Assembly (NCBI GenBank): GCA_030737875.1
Contig: CM060920.1
Coordinates: forward strand, 479,600,861 to 479,664,860
Direction of reading: 5' to 3'
Length of the DNA stretch: 64,000 nucleotides
Origin: Allium sativum
Taxonomy: Eukaryota > Streptophyta > Magnoliopsida > Asparagales > Amaryllidaceae
A model generated the notes under the pieces. That model worked only from the letters and a program-made list of their open reading frames with translations. It did no database searches and had not been told where the DNA came from. Shown here piece after piece: positions 22,884 through 33,962 of this stretch; position 1 is the first letter of the stretch, and every line of letters begins with the position of its first letter. Position numbers and translations under genes: made by a program.

Positions 22884-23233
22884 TGTTGGATTTGTAGCCC
22901 ATTTGTTTTGGCTATAAACTCATTATTTAGTAATAGCCCATGTTTACCCTTAACCGCCCACTAATTTGTTTCACTTTGTAACCGCTCCATGATGGCCAAA
23001 GCAGTATAACAGTAAACGTAATTCATTTTTTCTAACTACGGTTCACTAAACCTATTCTCAAATTTGAAAAAAACATCATCAAAAATTGAGAAGAAGGATT
23101 TGGAAACAAAACCAGAGACAAAGAATTGAAATTGGAGGAAGAAGAGCATACAAACTCATCCGATTTCGCTTAGCAATGGTTGGAGGTACTCTATTGATCC
23201 TCTTGTTTGCTTCCGCTTATGATTTATGCAACA
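22884..23233 (+). repeat. Copia 3' LTR (about 350 bp)
   Basis: Starts TGTTGGA after the PPT. The end at ATGCAACA is chosen from the TGTTG...CAACA inverted ends and typical copia LTR length. The 5' LTR is outside the window, so the 3' end is inferred. Confidence 0.65.
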
Positions 23234-24587
23234 GTTAGTGTACTAATAGAAACTAAGTCGCATATGTTGAATCCCACCATCAGCCCTACTTAGGAGCACT
23301 AGACAGTTCCAAAAGGGGAACTCGACACAAGATCCGAGTAGGTTGCCAGTCACAACAAAGAACACCGTGCTACAATAACAAGCAATGACAAGTTGATGAA
23401 TTGGCTGTCGCGAGACTGCCTAGATTGAAAGAAAAAACCATGAACTTCGCGTAAGAAAACCCACCATAGCAAGGCGAAACAATGTCGCAACTGTTGAGTC
23501 CCACCACCTGCCCTTCTCAGGAGCACCAACAATCCCAATAAGGAACTCGACACAATATCTAAGTAGGGAAAATCGTGGAGTTGCCATTCACAGCAAGGTA
23601 CACCGTGCTACGATCAAGTAGCATTGACTGAGGCTAAAAGGGTTTTAATTGAGGGAGATTCAATGGAAATATGAAAAGGGGGAGTTGGAGAAGAACAGTC
23701 GATCGAGTGAATGGCTTGCGATTCTTTCACGCAGACGAAAGCATGATTCGGGAGGGAGAATAGGAATGGGTCGAAGGAAGAATGTAAAAAAGAACAAGAG
23801 CAGATGGGAAGAGAGGAGGAAAAAAAGAATGACTCCTGTGACCATTAGTGAAAGAATCTCAAGCCAACCGTTACTTAAGCGTGTCACAAAGTCCTTTGTA
23901 CTAAGACAAAAGGTTTGTAAAATATGTTGTAAAGCTTGATTATTAATATTATGCTAGGTACCTTGAAAAAAGACTTGCCAATTATTCGAATTAACTATGG
24001 TTAAGTATAATATAAGCATATCTAGTAGATTCTTATGTTAAATTTACAACCAATTTAAGCACGGTATCTTTCAATCTTAACAACATTTGTACTACTTGTT
24101 TTTAATTGCATAACTTTTGATCTTGTAGTTTGTATATGCACATGCCCCTTTACAATTGAAAATTTCTCTAGTAAAGTGCAACATTCCGTAGACATTTAAG
24201 AGTGTAGTATTGGAAAAGATAATGAATGCTAAAAAGTTCCTTGTTGATATGCAAAAACATTTTACAAAAAAAACACAATAAGGTGAAAACAATCTCACTT
24301 TTGCAATGTTTGATCTCCATGAAGCAACAAAGCAAATCGAACACAAGGATGTACACTATGGAAATGTCTACCACTTCTTCAAAACTTAAATCACTTAAGC
24401 TTGATATTTTGGATGATTTTTTTAGTGAATTTGGTATTGATCTCTCTTCCCTTACGATAAAACGCGCCCAAGGTAAGTTATGACTGTCAAAAGGAGAAAT
24501 GGACTCTCAATGAGCACACTTCATAACATATGCAAGAAGAAAAGAGGTTAAAGCATGATAGGACTAAAAACACTTATTTGGCAAACA
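23234..24587. other. Unassigned DNA between copia and X
   Basis: The only stretch of over 1 kb not tied to a recognised retroelement. Frames at 23649-23939 (+) and 24226-24483 (+) encode 96 and 85 residues I do not recognise; the first is very basic and of low complexity. Could be original host DNA, a gene relic or an old transposon. Confidence 0.5.
23265..23624. repeat. Degenerate duplication of about 125 bp
   Basis: 23265-23391 and 23493-23624 share GTTGA-TCCCACCA, AGGAGCAC, GGAACTCGACACAA and ACACCGTGCTAC in the same order, roughly 70 percent alike by eye, with about 100 bp between them. Origin unknown. Confidence 0.65.
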
Positions 24588-24822
24588 TGTAACACCCCGT
24601 AAAAATATACCAAGAACTAATTAATAATAAATAATGGGAATTTATAATAAAATATAAATAGATTAAAAATGGATTTTTGCAACATTAAGAATTTGGCCAT
24701 GAAAATATTTTATTTGTGTTAGTGGCGAAATTCTGATACGTTTTCAAATATAATATGTTAAAACGGTGTCTGCATGAAGGAATTACAATTTAAAGAAATC
24801 ATACGGTAAACGTGTGTGTGGC

Positions 24823-24851
<29 letters not shown>
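24823..24851. repeat. TA microsatellite in X
   Basis: Uninterrupted (TA)n run, about 28 bp. Confidence 0.9.
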
Positions 24852-24853
<2 letters not shown>

Positions 24854-25058
24854 TTGAATTAATAATATATGTATCCAACGAATAAAATAATTTGGATAGT
24901 AATAACATTCCCTATGGAAGATTTGAATTTCAAACGAAGAGATAAAAATATGGGCACAAGAATAATGTTTATAAGGTAAAAAATGAAAAAATTGATTAAC
25001 GTTAGATAATAAAAATCTTTTCTTCCTCATATACGTTTATTGGGAAAAACTACGACCA

Positions 25059-25117
25059 AGGGGTCGACCGCCCCCCATAAGGGTGTCGACCGCCCTTCTA
25101 GGGGAGCGATCGACCCG
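25059..25117. promoter_or_regulatory. GTCGAC cluster in X
   Basis: GTCGAC at 25063 and 25085 with a related CGATCGACC near 25107, flanked by complementary G and C runs (GGGGTCGACC, AAGGG...CCCTT). Lies about 115-170 bp upstream of the predicted TATA box. Confidence 0.55.
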
Positions 25118-25230
25118 GCACAACATATGCCTAGTAAGGCTAGGTTTGGGTTTGGTTTCAGGGTTAATTTATAAGATTTAACATCTAGGATTAAATCTAA
25201 ATAATCCTACGGTTCTTATTTACACACATC

Positions 25231-25238
25231 TATAAACA
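25231..25238 (+). promoter_or_regulatory. Predicted TATA box of X
   Basis: TATAAACA followed by a C/A-rich, then CT-rich sequence, about 640 bp from the LTR start. Confidence 0.5.
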
Positions 25239-26379
25239 ACACCCTAGACTCCATACCTAAACCTAGCCACTCTCTCTACCTGTGCCTCCACTCTATCATT
25301 GATTGCAGAGAAACTCATAATAGGTTTTCTTCTTCTTTTAAAATCTATTCTTATTTTTCTGATCTCTTTTTCTTATAGGATTTTAATCAAAATATAAATC
25401 TGAAATCATAAGATTTATATGTATAAGAATTCTAATTATTTGATTCTTATATATATATATAGGGATTGGAGTTCGCATCAAATAGGCAGTTATCGTCTGA
25501 TTACAACATTTCCAATCACTATGAGTGGAAATAGTAATTATTTAGGCATATTCTACATTTGTAGATTATCATATGAATTAGTATGCCTAGGGAGACTTGG
25601 AATAACGATAATATCAAACTTTGAAACCTCCAAATCTCCTATTTTAATATATATCTCCCATGAATTGTCAATTGATATTGGGTTTGTGAATTTGTTTTAG
25701 TAATAGATGAGGAATATTTGGGTGATTTTTTTTATTTGATTTGATTTATCTTTTTTTACCTAAATTTTGTTTGTGATGTAAAAAGGTTTAAATTTGATTT
25801 AGTTTGACTAGTTGAATAAGTTTGGATTTCCATTGTAAATGGGTAATTTGAACGTATTCAGATTTGAAAATAATCAAATATCAACATTTTTATGGACAAC
25901 ATAAGCAAGGGTAAATTAGATAAATAAAGATCTATGTATATATATATATATCTGTGTGTGTGTATATGTATATAAATGATGTAGGACATTTACACATTGT
26001 TCTTGATTCATTACTAGAATTATTCTGACAAGCCTAGGATGCAAGTTTTGATTGTATGTTGAATTTTCCATGACTGTTATCTATAATTATGCCAGTATGC
26101 CATATATGTAGTGGTCTGACGTGGGAATTAACTTGTATGCCTTGAATGTAGGCTAAGATAACAATTTTATTTCGTAAAATGTTCCTTCGTTCATACGAAA
26201 ACTAGCGTTATTGATAAGTGCTAAATATTTTACTTATATAGCATAATTTAATGTAATTAGCGTAATAATGATGTAATAAATGCGATTAGGATAGGATTTG
26301 AATTTGAAATGTCCCAATATAAATTGTTGTTTTTGCGTGTGTATAAATGGTTTTTCTATATATTAAATAGTGACACGCA

Positions 26380-26473
26380 GACACAAGGTTAATTGCCATT
26401 TGTGGTAGAAGTCTGCCTAGAACCGACCGACAAATCCAGCAACCAAAAATGAGTCTAGCTAATGTGAGAGATC
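26380..26473 (+). repeat. Conserved LTR hairpin module in X, copy 1 (degraded)
   Basis: Recognisable GACACAAGGTT box, AAGTCTGCC core, ATCCAGC and TAATGTGAGAG end. The stem arms (CATTTGTGG against ACCAAAAATG) no longer pair well. Confidence 0.6.
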
Positions 26474-26507
26474 TAGGTGTCATAGACCATTTAGATTAGT
26501 ATATTAT

Positions 26508-26590
26508 GACCCGAGGTTAAGCCCACTTGTAGTAGAAGTCTGTCTGGAATCGCCTGGCATATCCGGCATACCTATTATGTGTGCGAATAG
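26508..26590 (+). repeat. Conserved LTR hairpin module in X, copy 2 (degraded)
   Basis: GACCCGAGGTTAAGCCCACTTGT start, AAGTCTGTC core and ATCCGGCAT are present; the terminal box has decayed. Confidence 0.5.
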
Positions 26591-26616
26591 GTAGGTTTGC
26601 TACGCCTTGAGAAGGT

Positions 26617-27243
26617 CTTAAGTTGTTGACTCTCTTCTTATCTAGTTTGGGTCTTAAGTGATCAGGACTAGGACCATTCCGAAGTTTTATTCCTTAGATA
26701 TAGACCAAGGTCATGGGACCCACCCTTATTAAATTTGAAGTAGCTATATGGGTCCTCCTTATCTGAAAGTGGTTTAGACATGGCAATAACTGAGTAGGGT
26801 AGTTTACCGGAATGTCCACGTGCTCTAGGATTTTTGGGAGGGACAACCTAGGGACAGAGTTGGTATACGTTGGACATAGCATGCTATTTAATTCACCAAC
26901 CATCTAAGGGAAGTCTTAAGTGGCATAGGTGTTCTACCATAATATCAGTTAAATAGTAACAGGAAGCGTCCTCCGGAGGGGTCTTAAATGGTTATATGCT
27001 GGCCTACCCTAAACCGGTACTATGCGGCGCGTTACTATTTCTCATATTACTTATGAGAATTTATATATAATTAAGAACATTGACGTATTAAGACGGGGTC
27101 TTAAGTGGCAAGAATGTCTGTAACAACCTGAATTCCGACAGATCTTAATAAGACGGGGTCTTAAGTGGCAAGAATGTCTGTAACAACATTGACGTTACTA
27201 TTTCCACCTTAATAAATAAGTTAGAACAAGCCTTAAGTGACGA
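26617..27243 (+). repeat. Seven dispersed GTCTTAAGTGG motifs and a 60-bp duplication
   Basis: GTCTTAAGTGG or a close variant occurs near 26618, 26651, 26912, 26981, 27099, 27159 and 27231. The copies at 27099 and 27159 lie in a 60-bp tandem duplication that includes AAGAATGTCTGTAACAAC. Confidence 0.7.
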
Positions 27244-29450
27244 AGAATGTCTGTAACAACCTGAATTCCGACAGACCAATTTTTTTCATGAATTCTAATC
27301 TACCGAAAACCGAATTGGCTTATTTGGTATCCTTTAGAAAAGACAGAGATATAAAATGTATCAAAGCTCAAAAAACATCGCATAATGAAATGGAATAAAG
27401 TATAATATAATCAAATATAACCTTACCAAAGTAATATTACTGCCTAACCAATATCCAAAGCTATCTTATCTCTACCAAAAGCCTAACCCGCAGGTATGTT
27501 ATGAGGAGGGGCACAGAACACAAGTTCTGGTGACTGGACTAAATTACACAATTTGAAATAACCCTACATATACTGTTCAGTTATGTTACTTAGTTATTAG
27601 GTGTTTTGGGTTAATAGCACTCAAGGTTTTACACACGTTGTACCCATTTACCTCTCAGTAGATTAACCTAATATAGTATATGTATCTACCCCCAATATCA
27701 AGATACTTCCCATGGCACCCTCCTCGCATGGTCTCCACCGTCATGCCACGGAAGCGTCTGCAATACTCATCATAAGACGAAGCGACGTACGGATCGTCAT
27801 AAAACTACACCACATTATGCACAGATTCACCATCGCTATGCTGCATTAGCGTATGGACTGCCATATCTGATTTCCTCGGTCGAATCTAGTCTCGACACGG
27901 AATAATTTGCTAGCGTCTACGATACACCACCTGGTGCGGCGTGCATGTATCCTCACACATACGTACTGTCTATTGTACCTCGAGTTCCATAATAGGGCTG
28001 CATCTGAATGCACGAAACTCGATCGGGAGCTTTTCCATATCTGTATAGTTCTACTAAAGAGGCCTAAATTACAGATATCTAAACTACGGTTTGCATTTCT
28101 ATGGGGGCTATGGTCCTACCTCGAACACTCCCTCAACTAGCGAAAGACTAAATCAAGAGCTAAGGGACGTGCCCCTAGCATACAATCTACATCCAAATTG
28201 GCATGTCTTTCCGCGTCACACTGACTGCCGGTAACAGGTACCCGACGATTGCTACCCTTTATTTGGTTCTGACCAGCCTCTCTGTAGGCAAATTGTCGAA
28301 TCACACCAATGTCATACCACCATAGCCTTCTGACTATCAAGCTACTGTTGGAGTCAAGGCATACTCACCGGTTGGTAATGCACAAACCCAACCTCTGCGA
28401 GTATAGCCTAAGTATGCAACGCAACAATGGACCACCACATAGTACCCTACCACGTCCCACGGAAGCCACATGCTTCCTTCCAGTCCAGCAGAGCCAACAA
28501 GCAGAATAGCAGCAGAGTGATCAGATGAACGTGCTTCTCTTGTGCCTCCAAACACCACGATGATCTCCCCCGTTGGGTTCTTCATCTTCAAATGTGCGGA
28601 CTGATCCAAGCGCATTGCGTTAACGTGTTATTATATCCTATGTCTAAACTTTTAATTATGCGCTTGCTCTACCTCATCCGATTTTCAGTTAACTTGGTTA
28701 TTTTCAATCTCATTACCTTCTTATTCAAGTTACCAAGTTCTCTCCGAGCCCCTTACATCTCCAAGGAATGGACCCCTCTCGCTTATTAATTTCAATTATA
28801 TAACTTAACACATTTAAGTCCATTAATAAGCCCATAACGTCTTATTCTCTAAATTGTAATTCGAGGTCTGTAATCTACGATCATTATTATCATGTCACTC
28901 ATTGTCCAATTTCAGTGTTTACAGGTTTCAGTTACTTGTTCTGCTTAATGTATAATTAAGTATATCTTATCTCAATCAGCTGGCTTCATGTTAACATGTT
29001 ACTTAATATATATCATTAAGTACAACTCATTTTATTTCATAAGTTTCCTTACTTTATTTAGTCTTATGTCGCCTGAGCCGGCTTCCGCTTTCTATTGCTT
29101 TCAATTATTAGACTTCTTAATTCCCATTTGTAAGTCTACTAATAATAGGCCTACTCAATTTTTGTTCATTAACCATGGCTTGGTTGAATACAACCTCTTG
29201 TTCTTCTTTACTTATTTACTTAGTTTTCTTAACTAAGGTTTATCAATAATTTCTTTCCATTCATTATGACCTAGTTATAATTTCCACTTGTCCCTAGGAC
29301 AAGCCTACCTATTATATTCCATACTTACATTCATACTTAATCAAAATAGGTTAAGTTGTAACATTCATTCATTTCCATTAGTTACAATTAATACCATTTA
29401 TCTCTTTCCCGCTATATAAATATATTCATATATGCCTTGTTAGTGCACCT

Positions 29451-29543
29451 GACCTCTCACATTAAGCTGACCACTTGTCGATGCTGGATACGCAGGGCGG
29501 TTCCGGGCAGACTTCTACCTTTAGTTGAACTTAAACTCGTGTC
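29451..29543 (-). repeat. Conserved 93-bp LTR hairpin module in Y
   Basis: Element sense: GACACGAGTTT start, AAGTCTGCCCGG core, ATCCAGC, TAATGTGAGAGGTC end. Length equals the B copies. Stem arms are only partly complementary. Confidence 0.65.
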
Positions 29544-30296
29544 TTAGTGCAGTTATTCACAATTTCCATATTTCTGTGAATTTTCCATCTAATTTAGGGC
29601 TATCTATTCTTAAGCAAATGCTCAGGTTTATCATAAATTCCATAATCACAGTATTTATAGTAGTTTCTCATACAAATAGACATTTAATGGAAATGGGCTT
29701 ATATGGAAGAAATGTTCTCAACAGATTTAACCCCAATTAATTCTTCATAACCTTATTGTAACTTGATTTACAATATCCAATTAACCGGTTCTTCAGATGA
29801 TTCTGTATATAAGAATAATCCTTTTAATATATACTAAGCAGTTTTAATACATAATTTCATATTTACCAACTATTTAACAGATTATATATAATAGGGAATA
29901 CAAACGAGAAATATACCATTATTTAAAATGGTATAATTTAGATCCACTCACCTAATAGCTTTTCAGTCCATGAATCTGATCCATATTTATTGTTTTGCGG
30001 CATCCCTAACTGAATCTATTATCAAAAATATCCACGAATTCACAAATCTGTTGCTAATAAATAGAGGAAAAGGGAAAGAAACCTATATAAACTAGATTCA
30101 AGGACTTACCTCTTGCTGATCAGAATTCTAAACACCCATTTGTAGATATATGTATATATACTTTTCCTCCAAATCTTGAATCATAATTTCTTAAGACTAA
30201 TTACTCTATTTTCTTAAGAGATTTGAGGAAGAAGAAGAATGGCAGAGCCTAGGCAGTCTCTCAGAAAATATGAGATTAAGGCTAGGCCCTATTAGT

Positions 30297-30307
30297 CAAT
30301 TTATAGG
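30297..30307 (-). promoter_or_regulatory. Predicted TATA box of Y
   Basis: CCTATAAATTG in element sense, 100-190 bp downstream of the GTCGAC cluster. Confidence 0.55.
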
Positions 30308-30403
30308 TGTACAAGAAAGTATGAACCATTGGATTTAATTTCTTAAAATCTGGACCAAACCCGCCATCAGAAGCACATTAAATAAGCTCCCCGAACCCCA
30401 CTT

Positions 30404-30487
30404 GGGTTGACTCCTAGGTCGACCCGACTGTCGGTGGGACGACCCATAGGTCGAACCAGCAAGCATGGGTCGACCCATGCGGGTCCA
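30404..30487. promoter_or_regulatory. GTCGAC cluster in Y with 18-bp palindrome
   Basis: Several GGTCGACC-type sites and one perfect 18-bp palindrome GCATGGGTCGACCCATGC at 30463-30480, upstream of the TATA box in element sense. Confidence 0.6.
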
Positions 30488-30578
30488 ACGAGCGTTGTTT
30501 TGCCATGTTAATTGATTTTTAACATTTTTAATACTAACATTGGTTACTTGCATATTTTTAAGTCCCTTGACTTATTTT

Positions 30579-30583
30579 ATGCT
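30579..30583. other. Target site duplication of A, left (ATGCT)
   Basis: ATGCT directly before A's TGTAAC and again directly after A at 44771-44775; the Y LTR reads through when A is removed. Confidence 0.95.
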
Positions 30584-31589
30584 TGTAACAACCCGTAAAA
30601 TGTGAGCCAGTTTGAAATTTTTATTTTGGCCATTTTAGCGAGTTTTGATTATTTAAAATGAATTATTTTAAATAATAACGACGAGAAAATTTAATTCAAA
30701 TGGAATTCGACGTATATATTATATACGCCGTCGTTAGAATATAAATAATTATATATAATTATAAATAGAATTGAAAATGGCGCGGTAGTTCGATAATTCG
30801 ATTTCAAACTTCAATTGAATGTACCGGGTGCAAAACAATCCGGATTTTAGTGAAACCAAAAATAATGGAATCTAATAGTGAATATCTTTCTAACGAATCC
30901 GAAAAATCAAGATTTCATATCAGGAATCAAAAGATATGTCCAGTTGAAATTTCTGAATAGTCGCTATGGAATTCAGACCCTTAAAAATGGACATTTTGCA
31001 AACGAGCTCGGATTTCGACGAAACCACTTTCGTTGGGTCCGTGATGTTAAGTTATTGCTAGATTCCAAATTTCATAATTTTTCGAATCAATATGTGAGCG
31101 TGGCATAGGAAAACGTGTTTTGACCATTTCAGTTGATTTTAATCGACTGGAAATTGGCCATTTTTCTAACGGTCTCAGAATTCGACGAAACTAGTTTTGT
31201 TAGGACCGTATCGTCAATACGAAGCTAGAAAATATTTTTCTGGAATTTTTCTAGTTAGTATGTGACCCCGGTAATTTGAAATGTACGTTTAAAATTCAAT
31301 ATAGTGATTTAAATGTAAATTAAAAGGAAACTGATCGAAACGGTCGATTCAGCTTGCGGTACATATCCCATTGTGTTCGGAATGGGGGTGAAACGCTATG
31401 GGCGACAGGCGGTGGGCCTCGTTTCGAGGTCTTATGAAAAAGTCAACTTTAGGTTGAATTAAATAATAATAAAATAAAATAAAAAAAAAGGGAAATCCCC
31501 TTTCCTTTATCTCTGGCCCCCCCCCTAATTTTCATTTAAATCGAATCGAAAAAAAAAAGAAAAAAAAAAAAAGGAAAAAAAAAAAAGGA

Positions 31590-31882
31590 GTGAACCCTCG
31601 ATGACCAGTCGCCCCACCTGGAGGACCTCGCCGCCGCCTAGGGCAGGCGCACCCCCTCCGACCTCCTGACCTCGCGCCTTCCTCTCCCCTCGCGCTCATC
31701 TCCTTCCTCCCTTCGAATCGAAGACGCAAACGCCAGAGCCTCCCCCCACCGTGACGACCGCCGACGAATTGAAGGCCGCCAGCCCCCCCACCTCCTCGCG
31801 ATGGCCCGCCACCCCACCACGCTGCGCCCCGGCACCAACCGCCACCTCCGGCAACGTCCCCCCCCCTTCTCTCTCTCACGCA
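31590..31882 (+). other. GC-rich leader-like block ending in splice-donor-like GTAAGT
   Basis: A C-rich block in an otherwise AT-rich LTR, following an A-rich stretch that could serve as the TATA region and ending CTCACGCA-GTAAGT, a good 5' splice site. Likely the start of the transcribed region; a captured host exon is an alternative. Frames on both strands (31532-31879 minus, 31751-31945 plus) lack family resemblance. Confidence 0.5.
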
Positions 31883-31918
31883 GTAAGTATTTATTTATTT
31901 TTTTTATTTATTTATTTT

Positions 31919-32160
31919 ATAAAACCTGATTTTAAATATTTTTAAAACCTGATTTTAAATATTTTTAAAAACTGATTATAAAATATTTTTAAAAACTGAT
32001 TTTAAACCATTTTTAAAAACTGATTTTAAACCATTTTTAAAAACTGATTTTAAAGCATTGTAAAAACTGATTTTTTTTATTATTTTAGATTTTAAAACTG
32101 AAATTTATAAATGATTTTAAAAACTAATTTAAAATGATTTTTAAAAACTGATTTAAAATG
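31919..32160. repeat. AT-rich tandem repeats (ACTGATTTTAAA)
   Basis: Roughly eight imperfect 23-26-bp units of ACTGATTTTAAA-CATTTTTAAAA type. Repeated in the 3' LTR at about 39533-39774. Confidence 0.8.
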
Positions 32161-32491
32161 AAAATAAAAATCATACTTTTAAAAGGAGAAAAGACGGGAT
32201 ATTTATTATGTAAAAGGAGCAAGACATGATTTTTATATTTTTAAAGTAATAAAAATATGATTTTTATATTTTTAAAGTATTAAAAATATAATCTTTCATA
32301 TAGTAGAAGGGTAAAAATGTGATTTTTATGGGTGTAGAGAGTTAAAAATATAATTTTTACATGATCGGGATATTAAAAATGTCACCTTTATATATGTAGA
32401 AAAATAAAAATGAGATTTTTATAAAGATGAAATCTTTAAATTTGAAAAAGCAAAGTCCACGTTTTTATAAAGGCGAAATCTTTTTATATAG

Positions 32492-32690
32492 TAGCGTAAA
32501 TAAAAATTCGATTTTTATATAAACAACTTTGAAATAAAAATTCGATTTTTATATAAAGAACTTTGAAATAAAAATTCGATTTTTATATAAAGAACTTTGA
32601 AATAAAAATTCGATTTTTATATAAAGAACTTTGAAATAAAAATTCGATTTTTATATATTGAATAACATAGTAAAAATTCGATTTTTACAT
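32492..32690. repeat. 34-bp minisatellite with hairpin core
   Basis: Five to six copies of a 34-bp unit; each holds ATAAAAAT-TCG-ATTTTTAT, a perfect 8-bp stem with a 3-nt loop. Copy in the 3' LTR at about 40106-40304. Confidence 0.88.
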
Positions 32691-32996
32691 TTGTAGTGAA
32701 AGCAGCAACGAAGGTGACAAAAAGGCGAAAAGACGAAGACTTCTGCAAATGTAGAGCCGTGGAGCTAGGATAGCTATAGGTGAGAATTTCTCACCTTTCA
32801 ATTTAATTTTTCTAGTTATATATATATACTAGGATGCAGACGGTGCTTATTAGAAGCACCCGACACCCGTCCACAAACCATGGACTTGTTTGATTGGTTG
32901 TGTAGTTGGTTAGATTATTTGATTTGGATTCGATTGTTTTGGTGAGATGAAATTGATTTGATTGATGTGTGAATGGCGTGGGCCTTCACTAGACCG

Positions 32997-33055
32997 GGGA
33001 TAAGGCTAGGCCTTGTCCCGTTTCGAGTATCGTGCCGTTATGCCGCCGAAATTTT
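32997..33055 (+). other. Hairpin plus GCCGTTATGC box shared with C
   Basis: GGGATAAGG (32997-33005) pairs with CCTTGTCCC (33011-33019) around a 5-nt loop, followed by GCCGTTATGC and GCCGAAATTTT. The same box occurs in C at 57330-57351. Confidence 0.6.
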
Positions 33056-33714
33056 CTAAAATATGTTAGAAAATAAAAATATCATTTTATTGTGTAAATG
33101 AATTGAATAGAAATTCATAGGTTGAAATAAAATGTTTTATCGTTAAAAATATAAATTTTAACGTGAATGTGAATAAATGAATAGTTATAAACAAATCGGC
33201 CGATTTGTTTGCATATACACTGATTTGACTGATATTGATTGGGTCGATAAATTTTACACATCGCCCAACTGCACAAATAAAATCTGTGTTTGATTGTTTG
33301 AAACCCCACACGGGTGTTGGGATGAAATTTGAAGTTCACTCATCCTGATTGATTGAATATGTCGATCGATTGATTGACAGGCTGTTATAGGCGTTGAATA
33401 TCTATATTTGATGCCTTTACAGTGTAGTGCACTTTGGTTGATGGTTGATTATTTTCAATGTTATTATATACATGTGTTGTATGAAAATCCATATAATTAA
33501 CTTTATATGGTAATTGATTGGGCCTCATTCCAATCGTGAAAATAAAGAATATTTTTATAATAAGAAATATTTGAAATAGAAATATTCGAAATGGAATATT
33601 TGAAAATTTCAATATATGAAGCCGTGTTGATTAGATGCGCCATTTTGACGTGAACGATATTTTTATCGATTTTATTCCTTTTGAAATGGATATTGAAAAG
33701 TAATTTTGAAATCA

Positions 33715-33962
33715 AATATTTCGAAATGAATTGAATTGAAAACGATTTCGAAATGAATTGAATTGAAAACGATTTCGAAATGAATTGAATTGAAAACGAT
33801 TTCGAAATGAATTGAATTGAAAACGAATTCGAAATGAATTGAATTGAAAACGAATTCGAAATGAATTGAATTGAAAACGAATTCGAAATGAATTGAATTG
33901 AAAACGAATTCGAAATGAATTGAATTGAAAACGATTTCGAAATGAATTGAATTGAAAATGAA
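33715..33962. repeat. 27-bp minisatellite, about nine units
   Basis: Unit CGAAATGAATTGAATTGAAA plus ACGATTT or ACGAATT. The 27-bp period keeps frame, giving a minus-strand frame of FSIQFIS repeats that is not a real gene. Copy in the 3' LTR at 41329-41576. Confidence 0.92.

Larger units (their letters stand above)
10323..23233 (+). mobile_element. Decayed Ty1/copia element, split by L and by G1
   Basis: Plus-strand copia whose 5' part is beyond G1, outside the window. Visible are the integrase end, RT and RNase H (10323-12371), a 10.15-kb interruption by L, the polyprotein C-terminus (22526-22618), a PPT and a 3' LTR. RT and RNase H text resembles the Tork/Tnt1-like branch, by recall only. 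Stops and frameshifts show it is dead, and both nested elements are younger. Confidence 0.9.
24588..27251 (+). repeat. X: LTR-like block, plus orientation
   Basis: Begins TGTAACACCCCG like the other gypsy LTRs here and carries GTCGAC cluster, TATA box and two hairpin modules in the usual order. No PBS, PPT or matching partner LTR was found, so it is a solo or truncated LTR. The right border is uncertain: the end is placed at the start of Y (27252), and short tandem copies of TGTCTGTAACAAC around 27116-27256 blur it. No coding frame. Confidence 0.65.
27252..30583 (-). repeat. Y 3' LTR, main part
   Basis: Left end TGTAACAACCTG; rejoined with 44776-44884 it makes a 3441-bp LTR. In element order: GTCGAC cluster, TATA box, one hairpin module, then about 2.2 kb (27252-29450) without recognised features. 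Frames at 27907-29236 are short and not gene-like. Confidence 0.82.

Noticed and set aside
24226..24483. 85-residue plus frame as a host gene exon
   Set aside because: No recognisable domain, no clear splice sites in register, AT-rich surroundings; left as unassigned.
24588..27251. X as a complete solo LTR with target duplication
   Set aside because: I looked for a repeat of AAACA (left flank) at a right border ending in CA and found none, so only an LTR-like block is claimed.
31532..31879. 115-residue Gly/Arg-rich frame in A (also 39146-39493)
   Set aside because: Low-complexity reading of the reverse of a GC-rich block and poly-A tract; absent from B and C.
33715..33962. Possible CRISPR-like array
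   Set aside because: Repeats are tandem without unique spacers, and the setting is a plant LTR. The same applies to 16474-16645 and 32492-32690.
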